DNA of 64,000 nucleotides from Vibrio rarus (GTDB taxonomy: Bacteria > Pseudomonadota > Gammaproteobacteria > Enterobacterales > Vibrionaceae). The notes beneath the pieces are model-generated. The model did no database searches and was not told where the DNA came from. It worked only from the letters and a program-made list of their open reading frames with translations. Below are positions 27,638 to 37,881 of this stretch, in pieces. The translations under genes were made by a program, and so were the position numbers. The first letter of the stretch is position 1; each line of letters starts with the position of its first letter. Location: the NCBI RefSeq assembly GCF_024347075.1, contig NZ_AP024901.1:620001-684000 (forward strand). Reading direction: 5' to 3'.

Positions 27638-30600
27638 CTATTCATCATCAATTGGAATGAGCTTAGTGCTTCCCCCATGGGCTTTTTCACGCAGTTTTTG
27701 GATCAAAGCGTAGAAACCGGGGATCAATAATGTTCCGGCAAGTAGCACACATAGCAGTCCGCCCACTAACGAAATACCCAAGGAGTTTTGGCTAATGTGC
27801 CCTGCCCCTGCGGCAAATACCAGCGGGAAAATGCCCAAAATAAACGACCACGAGGTCATGTTCACCGCTCTAAAGCGCAAGATGCCTCCCATTACCGCCG
27901 CTTTATCCAGTTCAAGCTCGTTTTCTTCACGTTCATTTTTGGCAAATTCGACAATCAATATGGCGTTCTTCGCCGCCAACGCAATCAACAGAACCAAGCC
28001 TATTTGCGCATATAAATTGAGAGGAATACCCGCCAAATTGAGCGCAAGGAATGAACCCAATGTCGCCACGGGCACCACCAAAATAATAGCGACGGGGATG
28101 GTCCAACTTTCATACTGCGCCACCATAAACAGGTAGATGAAGATCAGAGCCAAAGCAAAGGCATAAATCGCCTGATTACCCGCAAGCTTCTCTTGATAAG
28201 CCATTCCCGTCCATTCATATTGATACCCTTGAGGTAGCATTTCCGCCGCCACTCGCTCCATGGCCGCTATGGCATCACCACTAGAGTAACCGTCTGCAGG
28301 TTGCCCTTGAATCACCGCAGAGCGATACATGTTGTAACGCCAAGCCACATCCGGTTCAAACACTTGCTCATAAGTGATCAAGGTACTCAATGGCACCATG
28401 ACCCCTTGTTGGCTACGCACAAAAAAGCGTCCCAAATCATCCATTGATGAACGATATTCGCTGTCCGCTTGCATAGTGACACGGAAATTTTTGCCCAACA
28501 TAGTGAAATCATTCACGTACATCGACCCCAAATTCCCTTGCAACGTTTGGAAAATATCCGTTAACGAAATCCCCAACTGCTTTGCTTTATTTCGGTCAAT
28601 GTCTACATAGTAATGCGGAACATTGGCCCGGAAGGTACTAAAGGTATAAGCGATTTCTGGCTGTTGATTCGCTTGTTGAATGACATCATTCATTAGCTGA
28701 GCTAAATCGGTTCGACTGCGACCTAAGGTATCTTCTAGTACAAACTCAAAGCCTGATGCTGAGCCCATGCCCGGCACCGCAGGTGGCCCCATGGCAAACA
28801 CAACCGCATCGGGGATCTGAGTGGTGGCTTTGTCATTAATACGTTTGGATATGGCAAAAGAGGAGTGATCCCCATCTAATTGAGCTCGCTCATCCCAAGT
28901 TTTTAGCTTGATAAACAAAGAAGCGCCATTGGATGCCGCCGCACCGGTCATAAAGGCGTAGCCTGTCGCGACAGTAATACCTTCCACCCCTGGCTCTTCT
29001 TCAAAGAGGGTCACGAGTTCTTCCGCTACCACTTCTGTGCGCGACAACGAAGCAGAATCAGGAAGCTGCACGTTAACCAGCAAGATGCCTTTATCTTCTT
29101 GTGGGACAAACGCCGTTGACGTGGTTTTTGCGAAATAGCCTACTGCCACTAACGCTGCGATGAAAAAAACCACCAGCAAAATGCCTTTTTTCACCAGTTG
29201 TCCCGCCAACTTGCCGTAGCCCGCCGTCACTTTATCTAAGCCTCGGTTAAAGGCGGTAAACCAACCGGACGTGTTGCCTCCCCCTTGCTTTAGCACTAAA
29301 GAGCACAATGCTGGGGATAAAGTTAACGCGTTAATAGACGAGATCACCACCGAAATACAGATAGTTAACGCAAATTGACGATACATGATCCCTGTAATAC
29401 CCGGTAGCATCGCCACAGGTAAAAACACCGCTAGCAACACTAAGGTTGAAGTCACAATGGGACCGGTCACCTCTTTCATCGCAATTAATGTGGCTTTTCT
29501 AGGTGATAAACTGGGATCTTTTGCCATCGTGGTATCGACGTTTTCGATCACCAAAATGGCGTCATCCACAACAATACCTATCGCGAGAATCAAACCAAAC
29601 AAGGTGACTGTATTGATGGTAAAGCCGGTGATTTGCATCACCGCAAAAGTACCGATCAAGGAGACAGGAATGGCCACCACTGGGATCAAGGTGGCACGGG
29701 CGCTACCTAAGAATAAGTAAGTAACGGCAATCACTAATAAAATGGCTTCAATTAAGGTTTTCACTACCCCTTTGATGGACTCTTCCACAAACAGCGTCGT
29801 ATCGTAACTGCTCTCGTAACTCAAGTCGTCGGGGAAGTTAACGCTCATGTTATCAAGCATCTGCATTACCAATTCGCCACTTTCTAAGGCGTTGGCGTCT
29901 GACTGCAAACTTAAAATAACAATAGACGCATCTTTACCACGAAACTGTCCTGTTCCATCATAAAACTTCTTGCCTAGCTCAACTCGCGCCACATCTTTTA
30001 GATAGACAGCCGAACCGTTGTGATTGGCTCGTAGCATCACGTTTTCAAATTCTTCTACGCTTTCTAAACGCCCTTTGGTGACTAAGTTAAAGGTCACATC
30101 TGTAGCTGCATCATAAGGGGGAGCCCCCACTTTACCCGCAGCCACTTGAATGTTTTGCTCAGACAAAGCGCTATACACATCCGAGGTGGTTAAACCTAGG
30201 CTGGCGAGCTTTTCTGGATCTAACCAGACTCGCATGGAGAACTCACCGCCCCCGATCACATTCACTTCACTGATGCCCTTAACGCGGGTCAACTGATCTT
30301 TGATGTTTAAGTTCACGTAGTTGATTAAGAATTGATCGTCATACTTCCCTTCAGGGGAGTAGAAGTTCAGCACCATTAACATGTCTGGTGAACGCTTTTT
30401 CACCGTAACCCCCACCGAACGGACTTCCGGTGGCAGTTTTGACTCTATTTGCGTGACGCGGTTTTGCACATTGACCTGCGCCATATCCGGATCAGTGCCT
30501 ACTTCAAAGGTCACATTCAAGTTATATGAGCCGTCGTTGGCACTTTTCGAGGACATGTAAATCATGCCTTCAACACCATTAACCGATGTTTCTATGGGGT

Positions 30601-30790
30601 CAGCAATCGCCTGCTCTACCGTTTCGGCACTGGCTCCAGTGTAATAGGCGGTTACGCTTACCGACGGCGGGCTGATTTTAGGGTATTCCGACACCGGTAA
30701 AACCGCTAAAGAAATCACCCCAGCAAGGGTTAAAATAATAGAAATAACCAGCGCAAACTTCGGTCGCTGAATAAAAAATCGACTCAGCAT
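27638..30790 (-). CDS. RND multidrug efflux permease (AcrB/HAE1 family)
   Basis: A proton-driven tripartite efflux pump permease. The ATG at 30790 gives 1050 residues, the usual AcrB length, beginning [20 protein letters not shown]; further upstream codons are unrelated. Landmarks are [20 protein letters not shown] (about 36-55), the [14 protein letters not shown] segment in TM4 (about 403-416) with the two proton-relay aspartates, and the [20 protein letters not shown] block near TM10-11. It directly follows its adaptor gene, with a 4-base gap. The substrate range is unknown. No TolC gene or regulator is adjacent. Confidence 0.94.
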   Translation of the reverse strand: MLSRFFIQRPKFALVISIILTLAGVISLAVLPVSEYPKISPPSVSVTAYYTGASAETVEQAIADPIETSVNGVEGMIYMSSKSANDGSYNLNVTFEVGTDPDMAQVNVQNRVTQIESKLPPEVRSVGVTVKKRSPDMLMVLNFYSPEGKYDDQFLINYVNLNIKDQLTRVKGISEVNVIGGGEFSMRVWLDPEKLASLGLTTSDVYSALSEQNIQVAAGKVGAPPYDAATDVTFNLVTKGRLESVEEFENVMLRANHNGSAVYLKDVARVELGKKFYDGTGQFRGKDASIVILSLQSDANALESGELVMQMLDNMSVNFPDDLSYESSYDTTLFVEESIKGVVKTLIEAILLVIAVTYLFLGSARATLIPVVAIPVSLIGTFAVMQITGFTINTVTLFGLILAIGIVVDDAILVIENVDTTMAKDPSLSPRKATLIAMKEVTGPIVTSTLVLLAVFLPVAMLPGITGIMYRQFALTICISVVISSINALTLSPALCSLVLKQGGGNTSGWFTAFNRGLDKVTAGYGKLAGQLVKKGILLVVFFIAALVAVGYFAKTTSTAFVPQEDKGILLVNVQLPDSASLSRTEVVAEELVTLFEEEPGVEGITVATGYAFMTGAAASNGASLFIKLKTWDERAQLDGDHSSFAISKRINDKATTQIPDAVVFAMGPPAVPGMGSASGFEFVLEDTLGRSRTDLAQLMNDVIQQANQQPEIAYTFSTFRANVPHYYVDIDRNKAKQLGISLTDIFQTLQGNLGSMYVNDFTMLGKNFRVTMQADSEYRSSMDDLGRFFVRSQQGVMVPLSTLITYEQVFEPDVAWRYNMYRSAVIQGQPADGYSSGDAIAAMERVAAEMLPQGYQYEWTGMAYQEKLAGNQAIYAFALALIFIYLFMVAQYESWTIPVAIILVVPVATLGSFLALNLAGIPLNLYAQIGLVLLIALAAKNAILIVEFAKNEREENELELDKAAVMGGILRFRAVNMTSWSFILGIFPLVFAAGAGHISQNSLGISLVGGLLCVLLAGTLLIPGFYALIQKLREKAHGGSTKLIPIDDE

Positions 30791-30794
30791 ATCT

Positions 30795-31940
30795 TTACTC
30801 CGACGCTTGTGAGCTAGCAGGTTGTGGCTTAGCTTCGGCCACTTGCACTGGAGCACCATTACGCACTCGTTGCAATCCCCCCACTATGACCTGATCCTTT
30901 TCCGCTAAACCCGTTTTCACGATCACGCCCGACGGGGTTTGCACCCCCAACTCCACATTACGTCGCTCAGCAATATTGCCGTCGGTTTTGAGCATCACAA
31001 AGTCTCCTGCAATGTCCGTTTGTACGGCGCGTCTAGGAATAACGATGGCCGGTTGGGTTTGTGTGGCGGCAATCATCACCTTAATATGCTGACCGGGTAA
31101 CAAGGTGTGCTGAGAATTCGGCACGGAAGCGCGCACTGCCAGCGTACCTGTGGTTAAATCGATACGGTTACCCACAAAATCTAGGCGACCTTTTTGTGGG
31201 TGCGCTTGACCATTTTCTAACATCAAGGTCACTTCCACTTCTCCACTATCGGACTCCCCATCTCCTTCGTATTTATCCACACCAAGCTCAAGGCGTTCAC
31301 GCTCACTCAATTGAAACGCCGCATGCACAGGATCAAGGCTAACTAAGGTCGTTAAGGTGCCAGACGAAGGGGAAAGTAGATCACCGATACTCACTTTAGT
31401 GTCAGAAATACGACCACTGAACGGGGCGGTAATTTTGGTATAAGAGAGGTTGACTTCCGCTAATAGCAGTTCCGCTTTGGCTGCTTCTAATTGCGCCGAC
31501 GCGCCTAACTGCTCTGCGTATTTCGTATCGTATTCAGACCTAGAGATACTGCCTTTAGGGAGCAGGTTTTTCGCGCGCTGATAATCGTTATCGGCACGCT
31601 TTAAATGCGCTGAGCTTTGCGCAACTTGAGCTTTGGCGCTGGCAACTTGAGCGGCAAACGATGACGGTTCTATGCTATACAGCAGTTGGCCTTTTTCAAC
31701 TATTTGCCCTTCTTTAAAATGACGCTCTTTTAAGTATCCTGACACTTGCGCCGTAATATCGGCATCTTCTACCGCTTCAATACGTCCTACATAGGATTTG
31801 CTAGGTTGATGGGCAATCACGCTCGCCGCTTCGACCACTACCCTTGGTGCCACCGCACTAGGTTGTGCATTTTCAGACTCACCGCAACCGACTAAAAACA
31901 AAGTGCTGGCTAAGCTCACTGCCAGTAAAGATCTTTTCAT
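30795..31940 (-). CDS. RND efflux periplasmic adaptor lipoprotein (AcrA-like)
   Basis: A membrane fusion lipoprotein that joins the RND permease to an outer-membrane channel. The ATG at 31940 gives 381 residues and a lipoprotein signal, [13 protein letters not shown], with the lipidated Cys at residue 19. The lipoyl halves are [18 protein letters not shown] (about 61-78) and [20 protein letters not shown] (about 144-163), flanking a coiled-coil hairpin. The beta-barrel and membrane-proximal domains follow. It is the first gene of the two-gene pump operon. Confidence 0.93.
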   Translation of the reverse strand: MKRSLLAVSLASTLFLVGCGESENAQPSAVAPRVVVEAASVIAHQPSKSYVGRIEAVEDADITAQVSGYLKERHFKEGQIVEKGQLLYSIEPSSFAAQVASAKAQVAQSSAHLKRADNDYQRAKNLLPKGSISRSEYDTKYAEQLGASAQLEAAKAELLLAEVNLSYTKITAPFSGRISDTKVSIGDLLSPSSGTLTTLVSLDPVHAAFQLSERERLELGVDKYEGDGESDSGEVEVTLMLENGQAHPQKGRLDFVGNRIDLTTGTLAVRASVPNSQHTLLPGQHIKVMIAATQTQPAIVIPRRAVQTDIAGDFVMLKTDGNIAERRNVELGVQTPSGVIVKTGLAEKDQVIVGGLQRVRNGAPVQVAEAKPQPASSQASE

Positions 31941-32153
31941 TGAATAACCTTTCTCAGAACCCACAATCTCTCCAACTAGCATTGCATTTGTACTAATTAA
32001 ATAGACGAATAATCAATCAGTGTATTATTGAAAAACCAAGAGATTAACCATGCAAGTGTAACCAATTGTTACGCAATCGGTTGCACTTGTAATAGTATTG
32101 ATTGTTTGATGGCAGAAAAAGATAAAAATATCTCAAACAATCATAATCTGCGT

Positions 32154-33011
32154 TTATTTTGGCTTCTGTTGTAAGGTTTCGGTCAGCTCTAACCACTCAC
32201 CGACCTGTTGACGAAAATGCTGTTTTTGTTTGTCTGACGCGGTGGATAACAACTGCACAATGCTTTGATGAGCTAAGGCTCGATTTCGTTCAAGTCGTTG
32301 GGTCAAAGTAATGGAATACCCTTGCTGGGGTTGATTAATAAGGCTTGTCAGTTCTTTTTGAAAAAAGCGTGCATCGCCTCTAGCGGCAAACATAGCTTGA
32401 ACTCGATCACGAGTGCTCAGTCTATACATCGCCCATTGTTGATGACTCGATTCGATATTGTTTGCCCAGTGCATGGCGATCTCTTGCTGCTCAACAGACA
32501 GTGGACCTAGCCAACGACGCAAAATTTTCTCAATTCGCTCGAAATACTGCACCCTTGCTTGTTGTGGCGTTCTTTTAGAAAATTTTTCACTATATCGCTG
32601 ATGTTGCTCGGTTAAATTATCAATAAATTCATCAATTTGAGCCTGAGTCAGTGATTGCGATAGCAAATAGAGGTTTGGCGTTACCCTGTGGGCTAGTCGC
32701 TTAATATGATCTTGAAATAACTGTTGTTGCTGTTCAATAAACGGGATATCTATCGTCGATAAATTGGCATCGTATAAGCCTTGCAATTGCCTCTGATATC
32801 GAGGCAGTTCCTCGGTTCGGTGCCATTGGGTCAGTTGCTGCAGTTGCAGTTCTAGGTTCTGCTCTTGCTGTGAATTTAGTGTGACGTAATCCTCTACGTA
32901 CTCCAATATCACCCAATCGATATTTCGATACAGCAGCTTCGCCGTACAACCACTTAACGTGATGACTAGCCCTATGACTAAAGCCCATTGAGGGAGTATT
33001 ACCCTACCCAT
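32154..33011 (-). CDS. DUF6279-type lipoprotein
   Basis: A 285-residue predicted lipoprotein. The ATG at 33011 follows a GGAG and gives a signal peptide ending VITLSGCTA, so the lipidated Cys is at about residue 22. The mature part begins LLYRNIDWVILEYVEDYVTLN, then is helical and glutamine-rich (QEQNLELQLQQL). This matches a family of uncharacterised gammaproteobacterial lipoproteins now named DUF6279. The function is unknown. It is followed on the same strand by no close gene, and lies 71 bases downstream of the aldo/keto reductase gene, so could share its transcript. Confidence 0.8.
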   Translation of the reverse strand: MGRVILPQWALVIGLVITLSGCTAKLLYRNIDWVILEYVEDYVTLNSQQEQNLELQLQQLTQWHRTEELPRYQRQLQGLYDANLSTIDIPFIEQQQQLFQDHIKRLAHRVTPNLYLLSQSLTQAQIDEFIDNLTEQHQRYSEKFSKRTPQQARVQYFERIEKILRRWLGPLSVEQQEIAMHWANNIESSHQQWAMYRLSTRDRVQAMFAARGDARFFQKELTSLINQPQQGYSITLTQRLERNRALAHQSIVQLLSTASDKQKQHFRQQVGEWLELTETLQQKPK

Positions 33012-33081
33012 AATCGTTGACTCCAAAGTGAAGCAGAACTAGGAGCGGTTGTGGATTGCAGTCCCCGCTCCTCTGGTATTG

Positions 33082-33987
33082 CTAAGGCACCCCGTGACCT
33101 TTTGCGGCCACCCATACTCGATACCATTGCTCATTACTCACAGTAAGTTGCAATGCCTGCACTGCGGATTTTACCCGTTCAATGTTCCCTGAACCGATAA
33201 TGGGTAACGGCTTACACGGCAGTTTTCGTACCCAAGCATAAATGACTTGATCAATGCTGCTCGCACCTATTTCTTGCCTAATGTCCTCAAGGGTTTCCCT
33301 TACGCGCCGTGCTTGTTGGTTATCGTTATGAAAAATAGCACCGCCGGCCAAACATGACCAAGCCATTGGCCTAATGCGCAATGTTTGCATCAGATCTAAG
33401 GTGCCATCGTCCACCACAGTAAAATTCAATGGGTTAATTTCCACTTGATTGGTGACCAAAGGAGCATCTAACCGCGATTGCAGTAATTCGAAGCCACGAG
33501 GAGTAAAGTTGGATACGCCAAAATGGTTGACTTTCCCCGATGCCTTTAACTGAGTAAATGCCTCGGCCACTTCATCGGCCTCCATCAATGCATCAGCACG
33601 ATGGAGCAGCAGCACATCAAGGTGCTCCACTTGCAAGTTACGTAGTGAATTCTCCGCTGAGCGAATAATGTGCTGTTTCGATGAGTTGTAATGATTGATC
33701 TTGCGTTGCGGTGTTTTATCGCCACATAGCATGATATTGCATTTGCTGACAATTTGGATCTGCTGACGAATGGATTTCTCTAAGGCAATGGCCTCACCAA
33801 ATAGACGTTCGCATTCATAATTGCCATAAATATCCGCATGATCCACTGTGGTCACGCCCATTTCTATATGCTGTTGTAAAAAGGAAAGACGCTGTTGTGG
33901 GGTCATATCCCAATCAGCAACTCGCCAATACCCTTGTACCATCTCCGATAAATTTGCCTCATTGCAAGCCGTGTTTGTGCTATTCAC
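33082..33987 (-). CDS. aldo/keto reductase (YdhF-like)
   Basis: A 301-residue NADPH-dependent oxidoreductase of the aldo/keto reductase family. The catalytic tetrad can be placed: Asp in TTVDHADIYGNYECE with Tyr (about residues 49-58), Lys in IVSKCNI (about 80) and His in DVLLLHRAD (about 124). The coenzyme-binding end is LPIIGSGNIERV (about 261-272). It resembles E. coli YdhF, whose natural substrate is unknown. The start overlaps the upstream orphan by eight bases, so the pair is translationally linked. Confidence 0.9.
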   Translation of the reverse strand: MNSTNTACNEANLSEMVQGYWRVADWDMTPQQRLSFLQQHIEMGVTTVDHADIYGNYECERLFGEAIALEKSIRQQIQIVSKCNIMLCGDKTPQRKINHYNSSKQHIIRSAENSLRNLQVEHLDVLLLHRADALMEADEVAEAFTQLKASGKVNHFGVSNFTPRGFELLQSRLDAPLVTNQVEINPLNFTVVDDGTLDLMQTLRIRPMAWSCLAGGAIFHNDNQQARRVRETLEDIRQEIGASSIDQVIYAWVRKLPCKPLPIIGSGNIERVKSAVQALQLTVSNEQWYRVWVAAKGHGVP

Positions 33988-34579
33988 TGTTGGTCACTCC
34001 AAGCGATGTCATTAACTCATTATGAGCATAGATGAGATGTATGCCATTTTGGTCACTTTTCCACAGTACTGTGCGCTGGGTATCGTCACTGCGCCAATAA
34101 AGGGTACGTGAAGTGGTGGCTTTATGGCGATGAATCAACGACAGCACTTGCCTATCTACCTCTGCAAAACTGTGCTGTTGTCTTTGTTGTTCGATATCCA
34201 GTAGCACTCCCGCAATGTCTATTTTTATGAGCTGAAAACCGTCTTGACGTAAGCCCAATTGCAACCCATTAAAGTGGGTTAATGAAAATTCACTGTTCAC
34301 TTCCAATATAGGCGATGACGGTGAGGCAAAACTTACTTCAGCGAATACGGATGTATGATGAAGGGTCACTCTATCGGTGCAAAATCGTGGGGTCTTATCC
34401 TCGGCGCAATCAAACCATTGCCCAGAGCTGCGAAAATCTTGTTCTGTCCAAAATGGATGTTGTGATGAAATAAAAGCGAGGTACCAATAAGGATTAAGTG
34501 CGGCCATTACTGATGTTGATAACAGTATACTTGCTATTAATAATAGCCAATTTTTATAACGCACAGAAACAGCCTTCAA
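33980..34579 (-). CDS. orphan exported protein upstream of the aldo/keto reductase
   Basis: Up to 199 residues from a TTG at 34579. A GTG at 34564 with GAAGG eight bases upstream is a good alternative start (194 residues). Residues 9-26 (KNWLLLIASILLSTSVMA) look like a signal peptide or anchor. The mature part has three cysteines (FDCAEDKTPRFC) and no motif I know. It overlaps the next gene by eight bases. Function unknown. Confidence 0.6.
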   Translation of the reverse strand: MKAVSVRYKNWLLLIASILLSTSVMAALNPYWYLAFISSQHPFWTEQDFRSSGQWFDCAEDKTPRFCTDRVTLHHTSVFAEVSFASPSSPILEVNSEFSLTHFNGLQLGLRQDGFQLIKIDIAGVLLDIEQQRQQHSFAEVDRQVLSLIHRHKATTSRTLYWRSDDTQRTVLWKSDQNGIHLIYAHNELMTSLGVTNSE

Positions 34580-34757
34580 TATGAGATCTTAAGTACACTA
34601 TAACAAAGCATTCTTAGCCAATTATACCTTTACAGTTACGCAATTAATGATCTTCATTACAAATTCCACTCTATTTATTTGAGCTAATTTAATGACTTAG
34701 TCATTCTACTTCCCCATAACAATAATAAATTTTAAATTAAAAGTGGATACAAAACTC

Positions 34758-36827
34758 ATGATGAATAAAAGTCTCACTTGCTGCGCTTTATTATCGGCTA
34801 TGGCATTACATAGCCCTTTCATTTACGCCGGCCCTAATATATCTATTACGACGTCAACCACCGCTAGAGACTTTCCGCTCAGTGGTGAAACGCCTTTAAT
34901 TGTTAGCTTAAACAAAAATAAGTATCTATTTAAAGTCAATGGACTAGAAGGAGACTGTCGTGCGCCAGACTCTCAAAAAATACGCTTTAATACCCCTTTA
35001 GCATTAAATTGCCAAACACAAACCGAACTGCCATTGACTATTCGCTTTTCTGGCGATTATGCCATCAGCTATGATGAGCAGTTACACACTCTCTCCATCA
35101 AACGTCAGCCTACCGCCTCTAAAAAATCCCAGTTTGTACGTCCTCTGCCAAAGGTAGGCTGCGAAACCTATACCGACATGCCAGCTGAAATCAACGTCGC
35201 GGGCACCTTTGCCGACGGTACAGTGATACAAGAAGCATTAACCGGACAAACGGCTACGGTGAGTGATGGAAAAGTCACACTAAATCCTAGTCGCGCAAGT
35301 GGTGGCATCATGCTCCTTGAACAGGCACAACGAGCACACAACAAGCCATCCCAGTTAGACTGGCGCAATGCCAATATATACTTTGTGATGGTGGATAGAT
35401 TTAATAATGGCGAGCCAAGCAATGATAATAGCTATGGGCGTCGTCAAGATGGGCAACAAGAAATAGGGACATTCCATGGGGGGGACTTACGGGGCGTCAT
35501 TGATAAGTTAGACTACATTCAATCCCTTGGCACGGATGCCATCTGGCTATCCCCAATAGTAGAACAAGTGCATGGTTTTGTCGGCGGGGGCGATAAAGGC
35601 ACGTTTCCCTTTTATGCCTACCACGGTTACTGGTCGCGAGATTTCACCAAAATTGACCAAAACTTTGGTGTCGATGAGGATTTAAAAACCTTAGTTGCAG
35701 AAGCACACAAGCGCGGCATGAAAGTAATGCTAGATGCGGTGATCAACCATCCCGGTTATGCCACCTTAGCAGATCTGCAATTTGACCATATAGATGTGCT
35801 TACCGAACAAGGCAAAGCGCAAGATGTGACGCAATGGCAACCTAAAGCGGGTAATAATTGGCACTCATCCCATGAACTCATTGATTATAAAAGCCCGAAT
35901 TGGTCCCAGTGGTGGGGAGCCGATTGGGTGCGCAGTGGCCTGCCAGGATACGACAAACCCGGTACAGGTGATAAAACACTGACCTTAGCCGGACTGCCTG
36001 ATTTTAAAACCGAGTCAGATAAATTTGTTACCCCGCCACAATGGTTATTAGACAATCCCGGAACCCATGTGGTGGCAAAAGAGCACTATACCGTAGCCGA
36101 TTACCTCGTCGAATGGCAAACCGATTGGGTTAAACGTTTTGGCATTGATGCCTTTCGTGTTGACACGGTTAAACATGTTGAAGGTGAGGTTTGGCTTGAT
36201 CTTAAGGCGCAAGCCAGCGCAAAACTGGCGCAATGGCAGAAAGCCAATCAACAACCTCAACAGCCGTTTTGGATGATGGGTGAAGTATGGGCTCACTCCG
36301 CCTATCGTTCCCCTTATGCCGATGAAGGTTTTGATGCATTAATTAACTTTGACATGCAAAAACAGCTTGATCGTGGGGCGGTGTGTTTTTCTGATATGCG
36401 TAAAACGTACGCCAATTACAGTGCAGAGATCCAACAAAACCCTGGCTACACGCCGGTAAGTTATATGTCCTCTCACGATACTGAATTGTTTTTTGCTCGC
36501 TTTAAATCCTTTGAGATGCAACGTAACGCGGCCAATGCGCTGTTATTGTCACCGGGAGCAATTCAAATTTATTATGGCGATGAAATTGCCCGCGACATTG
36601 GCCCTTACGCTGATGATTTCCACCAAGGAACACGCTCTGATATGTTGTGGACCTTAGATGCCCAAAGGCAAGCTTTGCTCCATCATTGGCAAACCTTAGG
36701 TCAATTTCGTCAGCGTCATCCCGCCATTGGCGGCGGCGTGCATACCGATCTCAAACAAGCTCGTGGCTATGCTTTTTCTAGAACCTTAGAGAACGACGCG
36801 GTCATTGTTTATTACTCAGGAAACTAA
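34758..36827 (+). CDS. secreted alpha-amylase (GH13, MalS-like)
   Basis: A periplasmic or secreted alpha-amylase that cleaves alpha-1,4-glucans. From the ATG at 34758 it has 689 residues, near E. coli MalS (676); a GTG at 34743 is also in frame. The signal peptide is MMNKSLTCCALLSAMALHSPFIYA. An N-terminal beta domain (about 25-195) precedes the catalytic barrel. GH13 regions are present: LDAVINHPG (region I), FGIDAFRVDTVKHVE with the nucleophile Asp (region II), MMGEVWAHS with the acid Glu (region III) and YMSSHDTELF (region IV). Ordinary GH13 order and residues suggest it is active. It stands alone; a hairpin follows. Confidence 0.92.
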   Translation: MMNKSLTCCALLSAMALHSPFIYAGPNISITTSTTARDFPLSGETPLIVSLNKNKYLFKVNGLEGDCRAPDSQKIRFNTPLALNCQTQTELPLTIRFSGDYAISYDEQLHTLSIKRQPTASKKSQFVRPLPKVGCETYTDMPAEINVAGTFADGTVIQEALTGQTATVSDGKVTLNPSRASGGIMLLEQAQRAHNKPSQLDWRNANIYFVMVDRFNNGEPSNDNSYGRRQDGQQEIGTFHGGDLRGVIDKLDYIQSLGTDAIWLSPIVEQVHGFVGGGDKGTFPFYAYHGYWSRDFTKIDQNFGVDEDLKTLVAEAHKRGMKVMLDAVINHPGYATLADLQFDHIDVLTEQGKAQDVTQWQPKAGNNWHSSHELIDYKSPNWSQWWGADWVRSGLPGYDKPGTGDKTLTLAGLPDFKTESDKFVTPPQWLLDNPGTHVVAKEHYTVADYLVEWQTDWVKRFGIDAFRVDTVKHVEGEVWLDLKAQASAKLAQWQKANQQPQQPFWMMGEVWAHSAYRSPYADEGFDALINFDMQKQLDRGAVCFSDMRKTYANYSAEIQQNPGYTPVSYMSSHDTELFFARFKSFEMQRNAANALLLSPGAIQIYYGDEIARDIGPYADDFHQGTRSDMLWTLDAQRQALLHHWQTLGQFRQRHPAIGGGVHTDLKQARGYAFSRTLENDAVIVYYSGN

Positions 36828-36846
36828 CGTTTTTACTTGACGCAAA

Positions 36847-36875
36847 GTGTGCCCTGCATCATATGTGGGGCACAC
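36847..36875 (+). terminator. hairpin after the amylase gene
   Basis: GTGTGCCC (36847-36854) pairs with GGGCACAC (36868-36875). No T-run follows, so it is a weak terminator candidate. Confidence 0.4.
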
Positions 36876-37000
36876 AACGAATGTTCTCTTCTCGCAATAC
36901 GCATGCTTACACTTGGTCCGCCCCCAGCGCGATTACACACTTGTTTTTCTATTTTGACCTCAACACAACGCTTTATAAAAGCGCCCCTTATAAATAAATC

Positions 37001-37019
37001 AATTATCAAAATGATAATT
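37001..37019. promoter_or_regulatory. AATTATCA-AAA-TGATAATT palindrome
   Basis: Perfect 8-bp arms around AAA, centred about 105 bases upstream of the sigma-54 promoter. This is a typical distance for an enhancer-binding activator, though such sites usually come in pairs. It also resembles half of a Fur box but has the hexamers in the wrong order. The binder is unknown. Confidence 0.35.
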
Positions 37020-37112
37020 ATTTGTGTTTAAGAGAATCTTTCCATTTTATCTAAATGACAACATTCTATATTGATAATTCTTAACGCTCTGTTTTTATAG
37101 GGTTTTATTTAT

Positions 37113-37128
37113 TGGCACGGCTCTTGCT
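37113..37128 (+). promoter_or_regulatory. sigma-54 (RpoN) promoter
   Basis: TGGCAC (37113-37118), five bases, then TTGCT (37124-37128) match the -24/-12 consensus TGGCAC-N5-TTGCW exactly. The first ATG downstream is at 37193, giving a leader of about 50 bases. Confidence 0.85.
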
Positions 37129-37192
37129 ATCTATATAACTAACTGACTCATTACGTCATTCGTTGAAGTGAAAAAACTCAAGAGAGAAGCCT

Positions 37193-37402
37193 ATGCTACA
37201 AATGTTTTTAGAAAATCAAACTGAAGAAGCCTTTATTGAACAAGTACGTTGCCACGCCGCACACACCGGTATTGCCCAGCGCCAATCATGGCTTAATCGG
37301 TTTTTTACTCAACTAAAACTGCTGTTTTGCGTAGTGAAACCCTCTCACTTTGACACTACAAACACAGTCACTTTTACCTCAATCGCACCAACACATGTGT
37401 AG
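37193..37402 (+). CDS. 69-residue orphan under the sigma-54 promoter
   Basis: A short protein of unknown function directly behind the sigma-54 promoter. The ATG at 37193 follows AAGAGAGAAG, a fair ribosome binding site. It has a hydrophobic stretch at about residues 38-50 (FFTQLKLLFCVVK) and a conserved-looking basic/amphipathic middle (RQSWLNRFF). The stop is nine bases before the YeaR-like gene with an AGGAG between them, so both are translated from one message. A short soluble or membrane-attached accessory protein is likely. I do not recognise it. Confidence 0.6.
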   Translation: MLQMFLENQTEEAFIEQVRCHAAHTGIAQRQSWLNRFFTQLKLLFCVVKPSHFDTTNTVTFTSIAPTHV

Positions 37403-37411
37403 GAGAATATT

Positions 37412-37750
37412 ATGAGCCATTTACGAATCCCGAAAAATTGGACAATTCAACGTTCCACTCCCTTTTTTACAACAGATAACGTACCACCGGCTTTACTCAC
37501 CCATCACAATACCGCAGCCGAGGTATTCGGGCAGCTGTGTGTTATGGAAGGGACCGTTACCTATTTTGGTTTTGCCGATGAGCACGCCACTGAGCCTGAG
37601 ATCCGTGTGGTCATTAACGCTGGCCAATTTGCCACCAGCCCGCCACAGTATTGGCATCGTATTGAACTGTCTGATGATGCACAGTTCAATATTAATTTTT
37701 GGTCTGATTCTGATAAAAGTAACCAGAAAATGTTTAACAGTAAAAAATAA
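37412..37750 (+). CDS. DUF1971 cupin-like protein (YeaR / TehB N-terminal type)
   Basis: A 112-residue protein of the DUF1971 family. Hallmarks are IPKNWTIQRSTPFF (about 5-18), PPALLTHHNTAAEVFGQLCV (about 25-44) and SPPQYWHRIELSDDAQFNINF (about 70-90). The paired histidines suggest a small cupin barrel. In E. coli the relative YeaR is induced by nitrate and nitric oxide, and a like domain precedes TehB methyltransferase. Here the sigma-54 promoter suggests control by an enhancer-binding activator such as a NorR-type protein, which is inference. AGGAG sits eight bases before the ATG. Confidence 0.85.
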   Translation: MSHLRIPKNWTIQRSTPFFTTDNVPPALLTHHNTAAEVFGQLCVMEGTVTYFGFADEHATEPEIRVVINAGQFATSPPQYWHRIELSDDAQFNINFWSDSDKSNQKMFNSKK

Positions 37751-37803
37751 CGTGTAGTGCAAACTCTGCGTGAATGAGCAGGCATAACCCACGGTATTGA
37801 TCT

Positions 37804-37836
37804 CAAAAAAATACCCAGCCAATTTGGCTGGGTATT
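37804..37836 (-). terminator. terminator of the purine permease gene
   Basis: AATACCCAGCC (37810-37820) pairs with GGCTGGGTATT (37826-37836). Read on the minus strand the stem is followed by a run of Ts (37804-37809), so it mainly serves the permease; it may also stop the convergent pair. Confidence 0.88.
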
Positions 37837-37881
37837 CATCACATCATTGGCATTCTAGTTTAATGCCATCGCTAGCTTGGC

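Larger units (their letters stand above)
36828..37192. other. intergenic region upstream of the sigma-54 gene pair
   Basis: About 365 bases with no gene. It holds a hairpin (36847-36875), a perfect palindrome at 37001-37019 and a sigma-54 promoter at 37113-37128, each listed separately. Confidence 0.7.

Noticed and set aside
36997..37024. Fur box upstream of the sigma-54 pair
   Set aside because: The AATTATCA-AAA-TGATAATT palindrome has the Fur hexamers in reverse order and the downstream genes have no iron link; kept only as an unassigned palindrome.
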